DNA of 64,000 bases, taken from Saccharothrix carnea (lineage in GTDB: Bacteria; Actinomycetota; Actinomycetes; Mycobacteriales; Pseudonocardiaceae). The position numbers and the translations under genes are program-made. Each line of letters starts with the position of its first letter. Positions within the stretch are counted from its first letter, which is position 1. The stretch covers positions 496,001-560,000 of the forward strand of contig NZ_PYAX01000003.1 in assembly GCF_003014735.1 (NCBI RefSeq). The letters run 5' to 3'. Below the pieces are notes generated by a model that saw only the letters and a program-made list of their open reading frames with translations, did not search any database and was not told where the DNA came from. This document shows positions 1-7,657 of this stretch, piece by piece.

Positions 1-1
1 C

Positions 2-70
2 GCGATGAGCCCGCAGGAGTCCTTCGAGCTGATCGCGAAGGAGGTGCGGCGGACGACGGGAGTCGCATGA
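2..70 (+). CDS. 3' end of a probable XRE/DUF5753 regulator (partial)
   Basis: Only the last 22 codons are inside the window, so the start and any DNA-binding domain are missing. The tail contains SPQESFELIAKEV, which resembles the C-terminal end of actinobacterial XRE regulators with a DUF5753 domain. The stronger support is context: the stop codon overlaps the ATG of a DUF397 gene (ATGA), and DUF397 genes usually sit directly downstream of such regulators. The identification is an inference from 22 residues and a neighbour. Confidence 0.5.
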   Translation, partial: AMSPQESFELIAKEVRRTTGVA

Positions 71-228
71 CACTTCGGTGGAAGAAGTCCGGGAAGAGCG
101 CCAGTGGCGACTGCGTCGAGGTGGCGAACCACCTCGGCGCGGTGCGGGACAGCAAGAACCCCGGCGTGGTGCTCGGGGTCAGCCCGGCGCGGCTGAGGGC
201 GTTCGTGGACGCGCTCAAAGCCCGCTGA
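67..228 (+). CDS. DUF397 domain protein
   Basis: This 53-residue protein is essentially one DUF397 domain. The visible family pattern is W-K-K-S near the N-terminus, then the CVEVA block, then AVRDSKNP and a final SPARLRAFVDALK helix. The ATG overlaps the upstream stop (ATGA), so translation is probably coupled to the preceding XRE-type regulator, the usual arrangement in Streptomyces and Pseudonocardiaceae. Some such pairs influence development or secondary metabolism, and the DUF397 partner is thought to act through its regulator. Its molecular role here cannot be read from sequence. A longer ORF in another frame (78-302) was rejected because this frame carries the family signature. Confidence 0.85.
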   Translation: MTLRWKKSGKSASGDCVEVANHLGAVRDSKNPGVVLGVSPARLRAFVDALKAR

Positions 229-232
229 CGAC

Positions 233-265
233 GAAGGCCCCGGCGACGTGCGCGCCGGGGCCTTC
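233..265. terminator. bidirectional hairpin between convergent genes
   Basis: The arms GAAGGCCCCGGCG (233-245) and CGCCGGGGCCTTC (253-265) form a perfect 13-bp stem with a 7-base loop. It lies between the convergent DUF397 gene (ends 228) and DUF5130 gene (ends 281). There is no strong U-tract, as is common for actinobacterial terminators. Confidence 0.75.
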
Positions 266-280
266 ACTTCGGTTCGTGCG

Positions 281-766
281 TCAGGCGTTCTTCGGCGCGT
301 GACCCGCCTGGTCGGTCAGCATCCGCAGGCCGCTCACCAGGCCGCCGGCGAGGTCGCCCTCCTTGAAGGACGCGACCATGCTCATCACGGCGAGCTTCGC
401 GCCGCGGTCGGCGATGCGGCGGTGGGACTCCTCGCCCGTCACCACCTCGACCCGGCGTTCACCGGGCGACACGGCGACGAGCACGGCGTGCGTCGGGCGC
501 GGGGTGCTCGCGTGCAGCTCCTCGGCCTTCGCGCGGGAGTCGGCGCCCAGCTCGCCGAGGTAGACGCTGAAGTCCAGCCCGGTGGTGCGGCTGGCCAGCG
601 TCAACGCCTCGTCCAGGCTCGCCAGCTGCACCGGCGTGAACGGCAGGCTCGGCGCGTGCGGCTCGTACATCTTCGCGGCGGACACCCGGCCGCTGTTGGT
701 GACGACCGCGCCCTCGGGGAGGGTCGACGGGTCCACCTCCACCCTCGTCAGCTCACCAGTTGCCAC
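281..766 (-). CDS. DUF5130 family protein
   Basis: This 161-residue protein matches the actinobacterial DUF5130 family, whose fold is considered related to TPM/phosphatase-type domains; I see no catalytic signature and no function is established. There is no signal peptide or membrane segment. I place the start at the GTG at 766, because the ribosome site GGGAGG (777-772) is five bases upstream of it but would overlap the alternative GTG at 772. The gene overlaps the 3' end of ctaJ by 14 bases, so the two are cotranscribed. Linkage to ctaJ, which I recall also from mycobacteria, suggests a role around the respiratory chain, but that is inference. Confidence 0.75.
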   Translation of the reverse strand: MATGELTRVEVDPSTLPEGAVVTNSGRVSAAKMYEPHAPSLPFTPVQLASLDEALTLASRTTGLDFSVYLGELGADSRAKAEELHASTPRPTHAVLVAVSPGERRVEVVTGEESHRRIADRGAKLAVMSMVASFKEGDLAGGLVSGLRMLTDQAGHAPKNA

Positions 767-998
767 GGGCACCTCCCTTGGCGGTGCGGCCCTCGGCCGG
801 CGCCGTGACGGCCTGGTGCGCGCCGCCGGGCAAGCCCGCGGGGTTCGCCGTCCACCAGACGGGGGCGTAGTTCCACTCCTGGCCCGGGCGGTACCGCTGA
901 ATGCGGGTGGCCTTCGGCCTCAGCGTCAGTAGCGTGATCACGCCGTAGATGGCCAGCGGGATCAGCGCGAAGACGAGCACGGTCTCCACGATGGTCAC
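753..998 (-). CDS. ctaJ: aa3-type cytochrome oxidase subunit CtaJ
   Basis: This 81-residue protein has one N-terminal membrane helix (about residues 3-25) followed by the conserved RYRPGQEWNYAPVWWTANP block typical of CtaJ, a small accessory subunit of the actinobacterial cytochrome aa3 oxidase that sits in the bc1-aa3 supercomplex. The start is the GTG at 998. No Shine-Dalgarno precedes it, but TACCGT (1011-1006) lies seven bases upstream, which fits a leaderless mRNA. The DUF5130 gene follows in the same transcript. A copper and oxidase-assembly protein (CopD/CtaG type) is encoded elsewhere in the window at 29940-31895. Confidence 0.8.
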   Translation of the reverse strand: MTIVETVLVFALIPLAIYGVITLLTLRPKATRIQRYRPGQEWNYAPVWWTANPAGLPGGAHQAVTAPAEGRTAKGGARGNW

Positions 999-1000
999 GC

Positions 1001-1015
1001 CGGTTACGGTAACCG
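1001..1015 (-). promoter_or_regulatory. palindrome over the ctaJ -10 region
   Basis: CGGTTAC-C-GTAACCG is a perfect 7+1+7 inverted repeat three to seventeen bases upstream of the ctaJ GTG. It contains the proposed -10 hexamer TACCGT on the minus strand. A protein bound here would block the promoter, so it is a good operator candidate; the regulator is unknown. Confidence 0.5.
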
Positions 1016-1484
1016 ATCGTCCTGCTCACCCCGGGGTGAGGGCACCCGTTTCCGCACCGGTGGGGGTCCGGCGCGGTGCGCGGTGCCGTCCGGGGCGGGT
1101 TCCAACTGTGAACGCGGGTCCGGCGGGGCGGCTCCCGATCACGCGTACGGCGGTGTCCACGCCTCGGGACGCCGGGCCGACCGCGACCCCGCGTCCGCCG
1201 CCGGGATGGGCGCCGGCACATGGCATACCACGCGCTGTGATCTAGCCGACCCCCTACCTGCGACGACGTCACCCTGAGTATCCATCAATGCCGGATGCAC
1301 TAGCTCCCGTGCTCGATCGTCGCAGTGCGTACACCCGGACGGTCTTCCCCCGGACGGAGGCGAATGGCGGCCGGTTTGGCGTCTTGTCCTGGGCCCACTC
1401 GGCTTCTAGCTTTTCACCTGTACGGGTCTTGCGCATCCGATTCCGGAGACCAATTCCCGCCCGATGAGTCTCGGAGGACACGAC
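1016..1484. other. intergenic region upstream of the SVRIT-repeat gene
   Basis: About 470 bases between divergent genes hold no ORF I believe. The part from 1020 to 1230 is GC-rich with no clear signals. Nearer the downstream gene there is a weak promoter candidate, TTGTCC (1384-1389) and TAGCTT (1407-1412) separated by 17 bases, and a strong ribosome site GGAGGA at 1473-1478. The minus-strand ORF across 1269-1541 has no recognisable protein features. Confidence 0.4.
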
Positions 1485-1850
1485 ATGTACACCATGAACC
1501 TTGTTCTGGTCGCCGCCCTCACTCTTTCGTCGTACACCCAATCGGAGCAGAGCGTTACCACTGTTCAGCCTCAGACAGTGCTCGCCGAGTCGGTGCGCAT
1601 CACCTCCGATGACTCCGTTCGGATCACCGCCCAGGGCTCCGTCCGCATCACGTCCGGGCTGGACGACTCGGTCCGCATCACGGCGGCGGAGCCCGCGTCG
1701 GTCCGCATCACCGGGTCGGACACGGATTCGGTGCGCATCACGATGGCCGGTTCGGTGCGCATCACGTCCGACGCGAACGACTCGGTCCGGATCACGTCCG
1801 GTTCCGTGCGCATCACCGACGACCGCGAGGGCTACGTCCTCGCGGCGTGA
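1485..1850 (+). CDS. unrecognised protein with nine exact SVRIT repeats
   Basis: I do not recognise this 121-residue protein. Residues about 5-14 are hydrophobic (NLVLVAALTL) but the N-terminus has no Lys or Arg, so a signal peptide is only possible. From about residue 36 the pentapeptide SVRIT occurs nine times without any change, separated by short variable linkers of 3,3,5,5,5,3,5 and 2 residues that are often acidic (SDD, SGLDD, GSDTD, SDAND). The repeat period is therefore mostly 8 or 10 residues. There is no cysteine. Among the nine repeats the codons differ (TCG/TCC, GTG/GTC/GTT, CGC/CGG, ACC/ACG) but never change the amino acid, so the peptide itself is under selection. The start at 1485 is chosen because GGAGGA (1473-1478) is six bases upstream; the ATG at 1464 has no such site. 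Possible roles are a beta-rich surface or scaffold protein or a multicore peptide precursor; no modifying enzyme is nearby. Confidence 0.8.
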   Translation: MYTMNLVLVAALTLSSYTQSEQSVTTVQPQTVLAESVRITSDDSVRITAQGSVRITSGLDDSVRITAAEPASVRITGSDTDSVRITMAGSVRITSDANDSVRITSGSVRITDDREGYVLAA

Positions 1851-1866
1851 CGGGAGAGGGGTGGCG

Positions 1867-2532
1867 CTAAGCCGCGGGCTCGCCCAGGTACGGCAGCCAG
1901 AGCGGGTCGGCCTCGGTGACGCCGGCCAGCAGCCGCCAGTGCGGTCCGCGGGGCGCGTTCGGCACCACGCGCAGGCGCCAGCCCAGCTCCGAGAGGAGCT
2001 TGTCGGCCTTGCGGTGGTTGCACTTCGCGCAGCACGCCACGCAGTTGGTCCACGAGTGGGGGCCGCCGCGGCTGCGCGGGACGACGTGGTCGATCGTCTC
2101 GGCGCGCCCGCCGCAGTACGCGCAGCGGTACCGGTCGCGGTGCATCAACCCGGCCCGGGTCAGCGGCACCCGGCCGCGGTAGGGCACGCGCACGTAGTTC
2201 GCCAGCCGGATCACCGAGGGGACGACGACCTCGGACGTCGAGGAGTGGACGACGGCCCCGGCGGGGTCACCGTGCACGACCTCAGCCTTGCCGCACACGA
2301 CGAGGACCACCGCGCGGCGCAGCGGCAGCGCGGTGAGCGGTTCGAACGTGGCGTTGAGCAGCAGGACCTTGCGTCTTCCCCAAGGCAGCACCACAGGCGC
2401 CGGACCGGCTCCCTGCCCGTCGACCACGGCGTGCACGGTGCTCAGCGCGAGCTGTTTTTGACCGGACGGGACCGACGACGCGATCCCGGCGTTCACCAGG
2501 GCGCCGATCGGGGTGGGTTGTCGGTCTGGCAC
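1867..2532 (-). CDS. HNH endonuclease family protein
   Basis: This 221-residue protein belongs to a widely conserved actinobacterial HNH family. The first half carries the family block VLLLNATFEPLTALPLRRAV. The second half holds the HNH/zinc module: CAYCG, then TIDHVVPRSRGG with the catalytic His, then NCVACCAKCNHRKAD providing the second Cys pair and the final His. It is expected to be a cytoplasmic metal-dependent nuclease; its physiological substrate is not known. The GTG start at 2532 is supported by GGAGG seven bases upstream. The gene is convergent with the SVRIT gene, only 16 bases apart, and divergent from the prolyl oligopeptidase gene. Confidence 0.85.
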   Translation of the reverse strand: MPDRQPTPIGALVNAGIASSVPSGQKQLALSTVHAVVDGQGAGPAPVVLPWGRRKVLLLNATFEPLTALPLRRAVVLVVCGKAEVVHGDPAGAVVHSSTSEVVVPSVIRLANYVRVPYRGRVPLTRAGLMHRDRYRCAYCGGRAETIDHVVPRSRGGPHSWTNCVACCAKCNHRKADKLLSELGWRLRVVPNAPRGPHWRLLAGVTEADPLWLPYLGEPAA

Positions 2533-2597
2533 GCGACCACCTCCACCGGTTCAGCCCTAGCAGACCACAGATCGCCCCCAAAAATCACCTGTGATAT

Positions 2598-2609
2598 GTG
2601 ACGTGTCAC
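2598..2609. promoter_or_regulatory. inverted repeat between divergent HNH and peptidase genes
   Basis: GTGAC-GT-GTCAC is an inverted repeat in the 152-base divergent spacer. It could be an operator. It also covers the first in-frame GTG of the peptidase ORF (2598), which argues against that codon being the real start. Confidence 0.35.
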
Positions 2610-2684
2610 GAAGCCGGGATCAAAAGTTCGGTGAACGGACCCCTATCGGACATGGTTTTCATCACCCTCGCTACGCTCGGCGAG

Positions 2685-4778
2685 GTGACCGAAGCCTCCC
2701 GCGCAGCACTGCCTGCGACGATCACCTACCCCACCGCACCGCGCCTCGACCTCGTCGACGACCTGCACGGACACGCGGTCGAAGATCCGTACCGCTGGCT
2801 GGAAGACCCTGCGGACCCCCGCACCGCCGCCTGGTCGGCCGAGCAGGACGGGTTGGCGCGGTCGTGGCTGGACGCCATGCCGGGACGGGACGCGCTGGCC
2901 GCCCGGTTGGGTGAGCTGATGCGGACGGGTGCCGTGGGCACGCCGGTGTGGCGGGCCGGGCGGGCGTTCTACACGCGCCGCGGGCCGGATCAGGACCACC
3001 CCGTGCTGTACGTGCGGGTGGACGGCGTGGAGCGGGTGCTGCTGGACGTGTCGGCGCTCGACCCGTCCGGGCGGACCACGCTCGACCGCTGGTCGCCGTC
3101 GCGGGAGGGCACGCGGCTGGCCTACCAGGTGTCCGTGGGCGGCGACGAGCACTCGTTGCTGCACGTCGTGGACGTGGACACGGGTGAGCTGCTGGACGGG
3201 CCGATCGACCGGTGCCGGTACTCGCCGGTGGGCTGGCTGCCCGGTGGCGAGGAGTTCTTCTACGTGCGGCGGGTCGACCCGGCGCTGGTGCCCGAGGACG
3301 AGCGGCAGTTCCACCGGCGGGTGTGGCGGCACCGGGTGGGCACGCCCGCTTCCGAGGACGTGAACGTGCACGGTGACGGGCTCGACCACACCTACTACTA
3401 CGGGCTGTCGCTGTCGGAGGACGGGCGGTGGCTGGTGGTGAACGGCGCGCCCGGCACCGTGCGGCGCGACTCGGTGTGGATCGCCGACCTGCGCGGTTCC
3501 GGTGAGCTGGTGCCGGTCGTGCGGGACTCCGACGACGTGCAGTGCTCGGCGTGGGTGGCCCCGGACGGTCGGCTCTACCTGCGGACCAGCCTGGACGCGC
3601 CCCGGTTCCGGCTGTGCGTGGCGGACCCCTCGGCGCCGACGTCGTGGGCGGAACTGGTGCCGGAGCAGCCGGACTCGGTGCTCGACGCGGTCACGTGGCT
3701 GGACGGGTCGCTGGTGCTGCTGCGGACCCGGCACGCGGTGTCGGAACTGCACCTGCACTCCCCCGCCACGGGCGAGCACCTCGGTGAGATCCCCATGCCC
3801 GGGACGGGATCGCTGCACGGGTTGTCCACAGCCGACGAGCTGACCGTTGCCGATCGTGACGTCCTGTGGTTCGGGTGGTCCGACTTCACCACGCCCTTGT
3901 CGGTGTACCGGTACTCGCTCTCCGAGGGCCGGACGGAGCTGGATGCGGCGGCGCCCGGAACGGTGGCTATTCCGGAGTTGTCCACACAACAGGTCTCGTA
4001 CACGTCATCGGACGGCACAGTCGTGCGAATGTTCGTGGTGTCCGGGGAACAGCACCCGGACCTGCCCCGGCCGACGTTGCTCACCGGGTACGGCGGGTTC
4101 GCGGTGGGCCGCGGGCCGGGGTACAGCGCGACCACGCTGGCGTGGGTCGAGGCGGGCGGCGTGTGGGTGCACGCGTCGTTGCGGGGCGGCGACGAGGAGG
4201 GTGAGGAATGGCACCGGGCGGGGATGCGGGAGCGCAAGCAGAACGTGTTCGACGACTTCCACGCGGCGGCCGAGCGGTTGATCCGCGACGGGTGGACCAC
4301 GCCGCAGCAGTTGTCGATCATGGGTGGGTCGAACGGAGGGCTGCTGGTCGGCGCGGCGTTGACGCAGCGGCCGGAGCTGTACGCGGCGGTGGTGTGCTCA
4401 GCGCCACTGCTGGACATGGTGCGGTACGAGAACTTCCTGCTGGGGCGGTTGTGGGCGGAGGAGTACGGTTCCGCGTCGGTGCCCGAAGAGCTGGCGTGGC
4501 TGCTGGCCTACTCCCCGTACCACCGGGTGCGGCCGGGAGTTGAGTACCCTTCGGTGCTGTTCACGGTCTTCGAGTCGGACAGCCGCGTGGACCCCAACCA
4601 CGCCCGGAAGATGTGCGCGGCACTGCAGCACGCGACGTCGAGTGATCCGACCAAGCACCCCGTGCTGCTCCGCCGCGAGACCGAGGTGGGGCACGCGGGC
4701 CGATCGGTGAGCCGGTCGGTCGGCCTGGCCGTGGACCAGTTGACGTTCCTGGCCCGGGCTACCGGCCTCGAGTTGTGA
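2685..4778 (+). CDS. prolyl oligopeptidase family serine peptidase (S9A)
   Basis: This is a full-length cytoplasmic prolyl oligopeptidase, which cleaves short peptides after proline. The N-terminus has the family block DDLHGHAVEDPYRWLED, the middle is the seven-bladed propeller region, and the last third is the alpha/beta-hydrolase domain. The catalytic triad is visible: Ser549 in GGSNGG, Asp632 in DSRVDPNH and His670 in VGHAGRS. The frame is open back to 2598, but I choose the GTG at 2685 because TACGCT (2672-2677) lies seven bases upstream as a -10 for a leaderless mRNA, and because the homology starts just after it. An ATG at 2652 is the alternative. The MscS gene follows after 16 bases. 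Confidence 0.9.
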   Translation: MTEASRAALPATITYPTAPRLDLVDDLHGHAVEDPYRWLEDPADPRTAAWSAEQDGLARSWLDAMPGRDALAARLGELMRTGAVGTPVWRAGRAFYTRRGPDQDHPVLYVRVDGVERVLLDVSALDPSGRTTLDRWSPSREGTRLAYQVSVGGDEHSLLHVVDVDTGELLDGPIDRCRYSPVGWLPGGEEFFYVRRVDPALVPEDERQFHRRVWRHRVGTPASEDVNVHGDGLDHTYYYGLSLSEDGRWLVVNGAPGTVRRDSVWIADLRGSGELVPVVRDSDDVQCSAWVAPDGRLYLRTSLDAPRFRLCVADPSAPTSWAELVPEQPDSVLDAVTWLDGSLVLLRTRHAVSELHLHSPATGEHLGEIPMPGTGSLHGLSTADELTVADRDVLWFGWSDFTTPLSVYRYSLSEGRTELDAAAPGTVAIPELSTQQVSYTSSDGTVVRMFVVSGEQHPDLPRPTLLTGYGGFAVGRGPGYSATTLAWVEAGGVWVHASLRGGDEEGEEWHRAGMRERKQNVFDDFHAAAERLIRDGWTTPQQLSIMGGSNGGLLVGAALTQRPELYAAVVCSAPLLDMVRYENFLLGRLWAEEYGSASVPEELAWLLAYSPYHRVRPGVEYPSVLFTVFESDSRVDPNHARKMCAALQHATSSDPTKHPVLLRRETEVGHAGRSVSRSVGLAVDQLTFLARATGLEL

Positions 4779-4794
4779 GTGGAGGACTGAGCAG

Positions 4795-5712
4795 GTGCTG
4801 GACGTGCAACCGACGCCGTCACCGGTGTTCAACGTGGAGTCGACCCTCGCCGTCGAGTGGTGGGTGACCAACGGCCCCAAGATCGCCGAGGGCGCGTTGC
4901 GGATCGCGTTGACCTTGATCATCGCCGTGGTGGTCCGGTTCCTGCTCCGCCGGCTGATCGACCGGATGACCCGGGGCAACGGCGGTCGCAAGCCGAAGCT
5001 GCTCAAGCCGTTGCGGGAGCGCGCGCCCCAGGCGCTGGGCGCGCTGGTCTCCGAGCGGCGCGAGCAGAGGGCCAAGACCATCGGCTCGGTGCTCAAGTCG
5101 TTCGTCACGATCATCGTGTTCGGCGTGGCGTTCATCCAGATCCTCACCGAGCTGGGCATGAACCCGGCGCCGATCCTGACCTCGGCGGGCATCCTCGGCG
5201 TGGCCATCGGTTTCGGCGCGCAGAACCTGGTCAAGGACTTCCTGTCCGGCATGTTCATGATGTTGGAGGACCAGTACGGCGTCGGTGACGTGGTCGACCT
5301 CGGCCCGGCGACGGGCACGGTCGAGTCGGTGGCGCTGCGGATCACCACGATCCGCGACACCAACGGCACCGTCTGGTACGTCCGCAACGGCGAGATCCTG
5401 CGGGTCGGCAACTCCTCGCAGGGCTTCGCGGTGGCCGTGGTCGACCTGCCGCTCGGGTACGGCGCGAACCTGGCGTCGGCGACCGAGGTGCTGACCAAGG
5501 CCGTGGTCGACGCCACGGCCGAGGAGGTCCTGGCCAAGGACGTCATCGACAAGCCGCAGGTGCTCGGCGTGGAGAAGGTCACGCCCGAGGGCATCACCAT
5601 GCGGGTCACGGTGAAGGTCCGGCCGGGCCGCCAGTGGGCCGTCCAGCGGGCGCTGAGAGCCAAGCTGATGCCCGCCCTGGACGAGGCGGGCATCTCGCTG
5701 ACGTCCTCCTGA
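4795..5712 (+). CDS. MscS-family mechanosensitive ion channel
   Basis: This 305-residue membrane protein has about three N-terminal helices (roughly residues 32-52, 99-120 and 124-145) and then the MscS pore and beta domain. The pore-lining helix SAGILGVAIGFGAQNLVKDF is typical: the Gly/Ala-rich helix and the GAQNLVKDF kink define the family. The following segment (QYGVGDVVDLG, TVESVALRIT, YVRNGEIL) is the cytoplasmic beta domain. It should open under membrane tension to release solutes after osmotic downshock. The GTG start at 4795 has GGAGGA (4781-4786) eight bases upstream. It lies 16 bases after the peptidase gene and is probably cotranscribed with it. Confidence 0.92.
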   Translation: MLDVQPTPSPVFNVESTLAVEWWVTNGPKIAEGALRIALTLIIAVVVRFLLRRLIDRMTRGNGGRKPKLLKPLRERAPQALGALVSERREQRAKTIGSVLKSFVTIIVFGVAFIQILTELGMNPAPILTSAGILGVAIGFGAQNLVKDFLSGMFMMLEDQYGVGDVVDLGPATGTVESVALRITTIRDTNGTVWYVRNGEILRVGNSSQGFAVAVVDLPLGYGANLASATEVLTKAVVDATAEEVLAKDVIDKPQVLGVEKVTPEGITMRVTVKVRPGRQWAVQRALRAKLMPALDEAGISLTSS

Positions 5713-5736
5713 CCCGGCGGCGGGCGCCCCGGCCTG

Positions 5737-7071
5737 TCAGGCCGCGGTCAGGGTGGTGAGGGTGTCGGCCAGCAGCCGTGCGTCGTCGGAGCGGGCGGAG
5801 TCGGCTTCAGCCCGGTCGCGGACGACCTTGATCCGGTCGAACGTCCTGGTCGAGTTGATCCGCCCGGCCGGGGCCAGCACGGTGGACGCCAGGCGGTTCG
5901 CTTCCGCGTGCTCGCCCTGGAGGACGCGGACGCCCACCAGGGAGATGACGTCGAAGAGGTTCGACCGCTGGTAGGTGTCGCGGCGCAGGCGCAGTGCGTC
6001 GGCGAGGTGCGGTTCGGCCTTCTTCGCCGCGTCCGGCCGGTGGTCGGCCGCCGTCCGGTACGCCAGCGCCGCCATGCCCTCCAGTCCCGCCCGGTCGAAG
6101 TAGGACAGCCAGCCGGGCACGTCACCGTGGTCGGCGCGGGCGAACTGGTCCTCCGCGGCGCCGACCGCCCGGTCCACCGCCCGCAGGTCGCCCAGCGTCG
6201 CGTGTGCCCACGACTCGCAGGTCGTGAGCATCGCCGACGCCATCGGTCCCAGCCCGCTGCCCGCACCGCGTCGGGCCAGCGCGACCAGGGACAGGGCCTC
6301 CCGCGGCTTGCCCACGTGCACCATCTGGCGTGCCATCCGGGACAGCACCTCGACGCCCAGGCCGGTGTCACCCGCCCGCTTGGCGCAGTGCAACGCCAGG
6401 GTGAAGTACCGCTGCGCGGTCGACTGGAGGCCCACGTCGTGCGACATCCAGCCGGCCAACCTGGCCAGGTCCGCGGTCGAGCGGAACAGGCGGCGGCCGA
6501 TCGGGTCGGGGTAGCTGTGGTCGAGCAGGTCGGTCATCGCCTTGAGCTGACCCACCACCGCCTCGCGGTACAGGCCGCCGCCGCGCTGGGCGTCCCAGCT
6601 CCAGAAAGTCCTGGTCGCGGCCTCGATCTCGGCGATCTCGGCCGTGCCGATGCGCCCCGGGCCCAGCGCGGGCGCCGGTGTGGCGCGGTCGTCCCCGTCG
6701 AGCCACCCCGCCAGCACGCCCTCCAGCACCGCTCCCGTGGCCAGGGCGGCGGTCGCGCCGAGCACGTCCCTGCGCTTGATCATCAGATCGCTCCTCGTGA
6801 AGTCCTGCAACGTCGCGACGAGATCGCGGGTCGGGGCGAGCCCCAGCTCCGCCGCCGTGAACGGCCTGCCGACCCGTTCGGCGAACAACGCCACCAGCAG
6901 CTCCGGCACCGGGTGCCGAGGCCGTTCGCCCTCCAGCCACCGCCGCACCCGGGAGCTGTCCGGCGCCACGTTGTAGCCGCGTGCCTGCCCGAGCCGCCCC
7001 ACGGCACGCGCCAGTTCGAGCTGCGTCCACCCACCCCGCCGGAACCAGTACCGCAACGCCTCGTTGCCCAT
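5737..7071 (-). CDS. NsdA-like HTH/TPR transcriptional regulator
   Basis: This 444-residue protein begins with a helix-turn-helix region (residues about 8-60: [20 protein letters not shown], then [19 protein letters not shown]) of the type found in Streptomyces NsdA and relatives, which repress antibiotic production and sporulation. The segment [20 protein letters not shown] is also typical of that family. The rest is a helical, TPR-like domain. I choose the ATG at 7071 because GGGAGGAC is about six bases upstream; the open frame extends further (to 7221) but the extra residues look non-coding. It is divergent from the globin gene. Its targets cannot be told from sequence. Confidence 0.8.
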   Translation of the reverse strand: MGNEALRYWFRRGGWTQLELARAVGRLGQARGYNVAPDSSRVRRWLEGERPRHPVPELLVALFAERVGRPFTAAELGLAPTRDLVATLQDFTRSDLMIKRRDVLGATAALATGAVLEGVLAGWLDGDDRATPAPALGPGRIGTAEIAEIEAATRTFWSWDAQRGGGLYREAVVGQLKAMTDLLDHSYPDPIGRRLFRSTADLARLAGWMSHDVGLQSTAQRYFTLALHCAKRAGDTGLGVEVLSRMARQMVHVGKPREALSLVALARRGAGSGLGPMASAMLTTCESWAHATLGDLRAVDRAVGAAEDQFARADHGDVPGWLSYFDRAGLEGMAALAYRTAADHRPDAAKKAEPHLADALRLRRDTYQRSNLFDVISLVGVRVLQGEHAEANRLASTVLAPAGRINSTRTFDRIKVVRDRAEADSARSDDARLLADTLTTLTAA

Positions 7072-7213
7072 GTCCGTCCTCCCCGCGGCAGGCTGTCCGG
7101 CCCAGGATGCGGGGCCGCCGGGCGCGGTCACCACGGATCGCCGTGATGCGCCATGCGTTCGCCAACCCCGCCCGGCGTGGGTCGCACCCGGGGGACTGAG
7201 GCAGGATGGAGGG

Positions 7214-7600
7214 GTGACCACTCCTCCGGAGAACTTCTACGAAGCAGTGGGCGGGTACGAGACGTTCCACAAGATCGTCGCGCGCTTCTACGAGGAAGTG
7301 GCCAACGATCCCGTCCTGCGTCCGATGTACCCCGAAGAGGACCTCGGCCCCGCCGAGGAGCGCTTCCGGCTGTTCCTCATGCAGTACTGGGGCGGGCCGC
7401 ACACGTACTCCGACAACCGCGGTCATCCACGGTTGCGGATGCGTCACGCTCCGTTCGTCATCGGTCCCGTGGAGCGGGATGCCTGGCTGCGCTGCGCCAA
7501 GGTCGGCGTCGACTCCGTCGACCTGTCCCCTGAGCACCGCAAACAGCTCTGGGCGTACCTCGAGATGGCCGCCAACAGCATGATGAACGCCTGGGTCTGA
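7214..7600 (+). CDS. glbO: group II truncated haemoglobin (trHbO)
   Basis: This 128-residue protein is a complete group II truncated globin. The proximal haem ligand is His78 in RMRHAPF, preceded by the conserved QYWGGP motif and the [17 protein letters not shown] segment around helix B and the CD corner. Such globins bind O2 tightly and are linked to oxygen or NO chemistry near the respiratory chain. The GTG at 7214 is chosen because CAGGAT (7202-7207) lies six bases upstream, a leaderless-promoter arrangement, and the protein then has the usual family length. The longer frame starting at 7064 is rejected. Confidence 0.92.
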   Translation: MTTPPENFYEAVGGYETFHKIVARFYEEVANDPVLRPMYPEEDLGPAEERFRLFLMQYWGGPHTYSDNRGHPRLRMRHAPFVIGPVERDAWLRCAKVGVDSVDLSPEHRKQLWAYLEMAANSMMNAWV

Positions 7601-7657
7601 TTCTTGATCACTCGAACGTGGTCGTGGTGTCGGCCGCGAATGGCAGGATGACTTCTC

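Noticed and set aside
78-302. 74-residue plus-strand ORF near the window start
   Set aside because: The overlapping frame 67-228 carries the DUF397 signature and an ATGA start overlap.
1269-1541. 90-residue minus-strand ORF upstream of the SVRIT gene
   Set aside because: It has no recognisable features and crosses the ribosome site and start of a better supported gene.
1571-1816. Minus-strand ORF opposite the SVRIT gene with repeated MRTE-like units
   Set aside because: It is the antisense of the SVRIT repeats. Variation among the repeats falls on third codon positions of the plus frame, is silent there, and would change amino acids in the minus frame, so only the plus frame is under selection. 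It also lacks a ribosome site.
1580-1820. The SVRIT DNA repeats as a CRISPR array or regulatory repeat cluster
   Set aside because: Units are 15 bases with spacers of only 6-15 bases, the DNA copies are not identical, and the conserved entity is the peptide.
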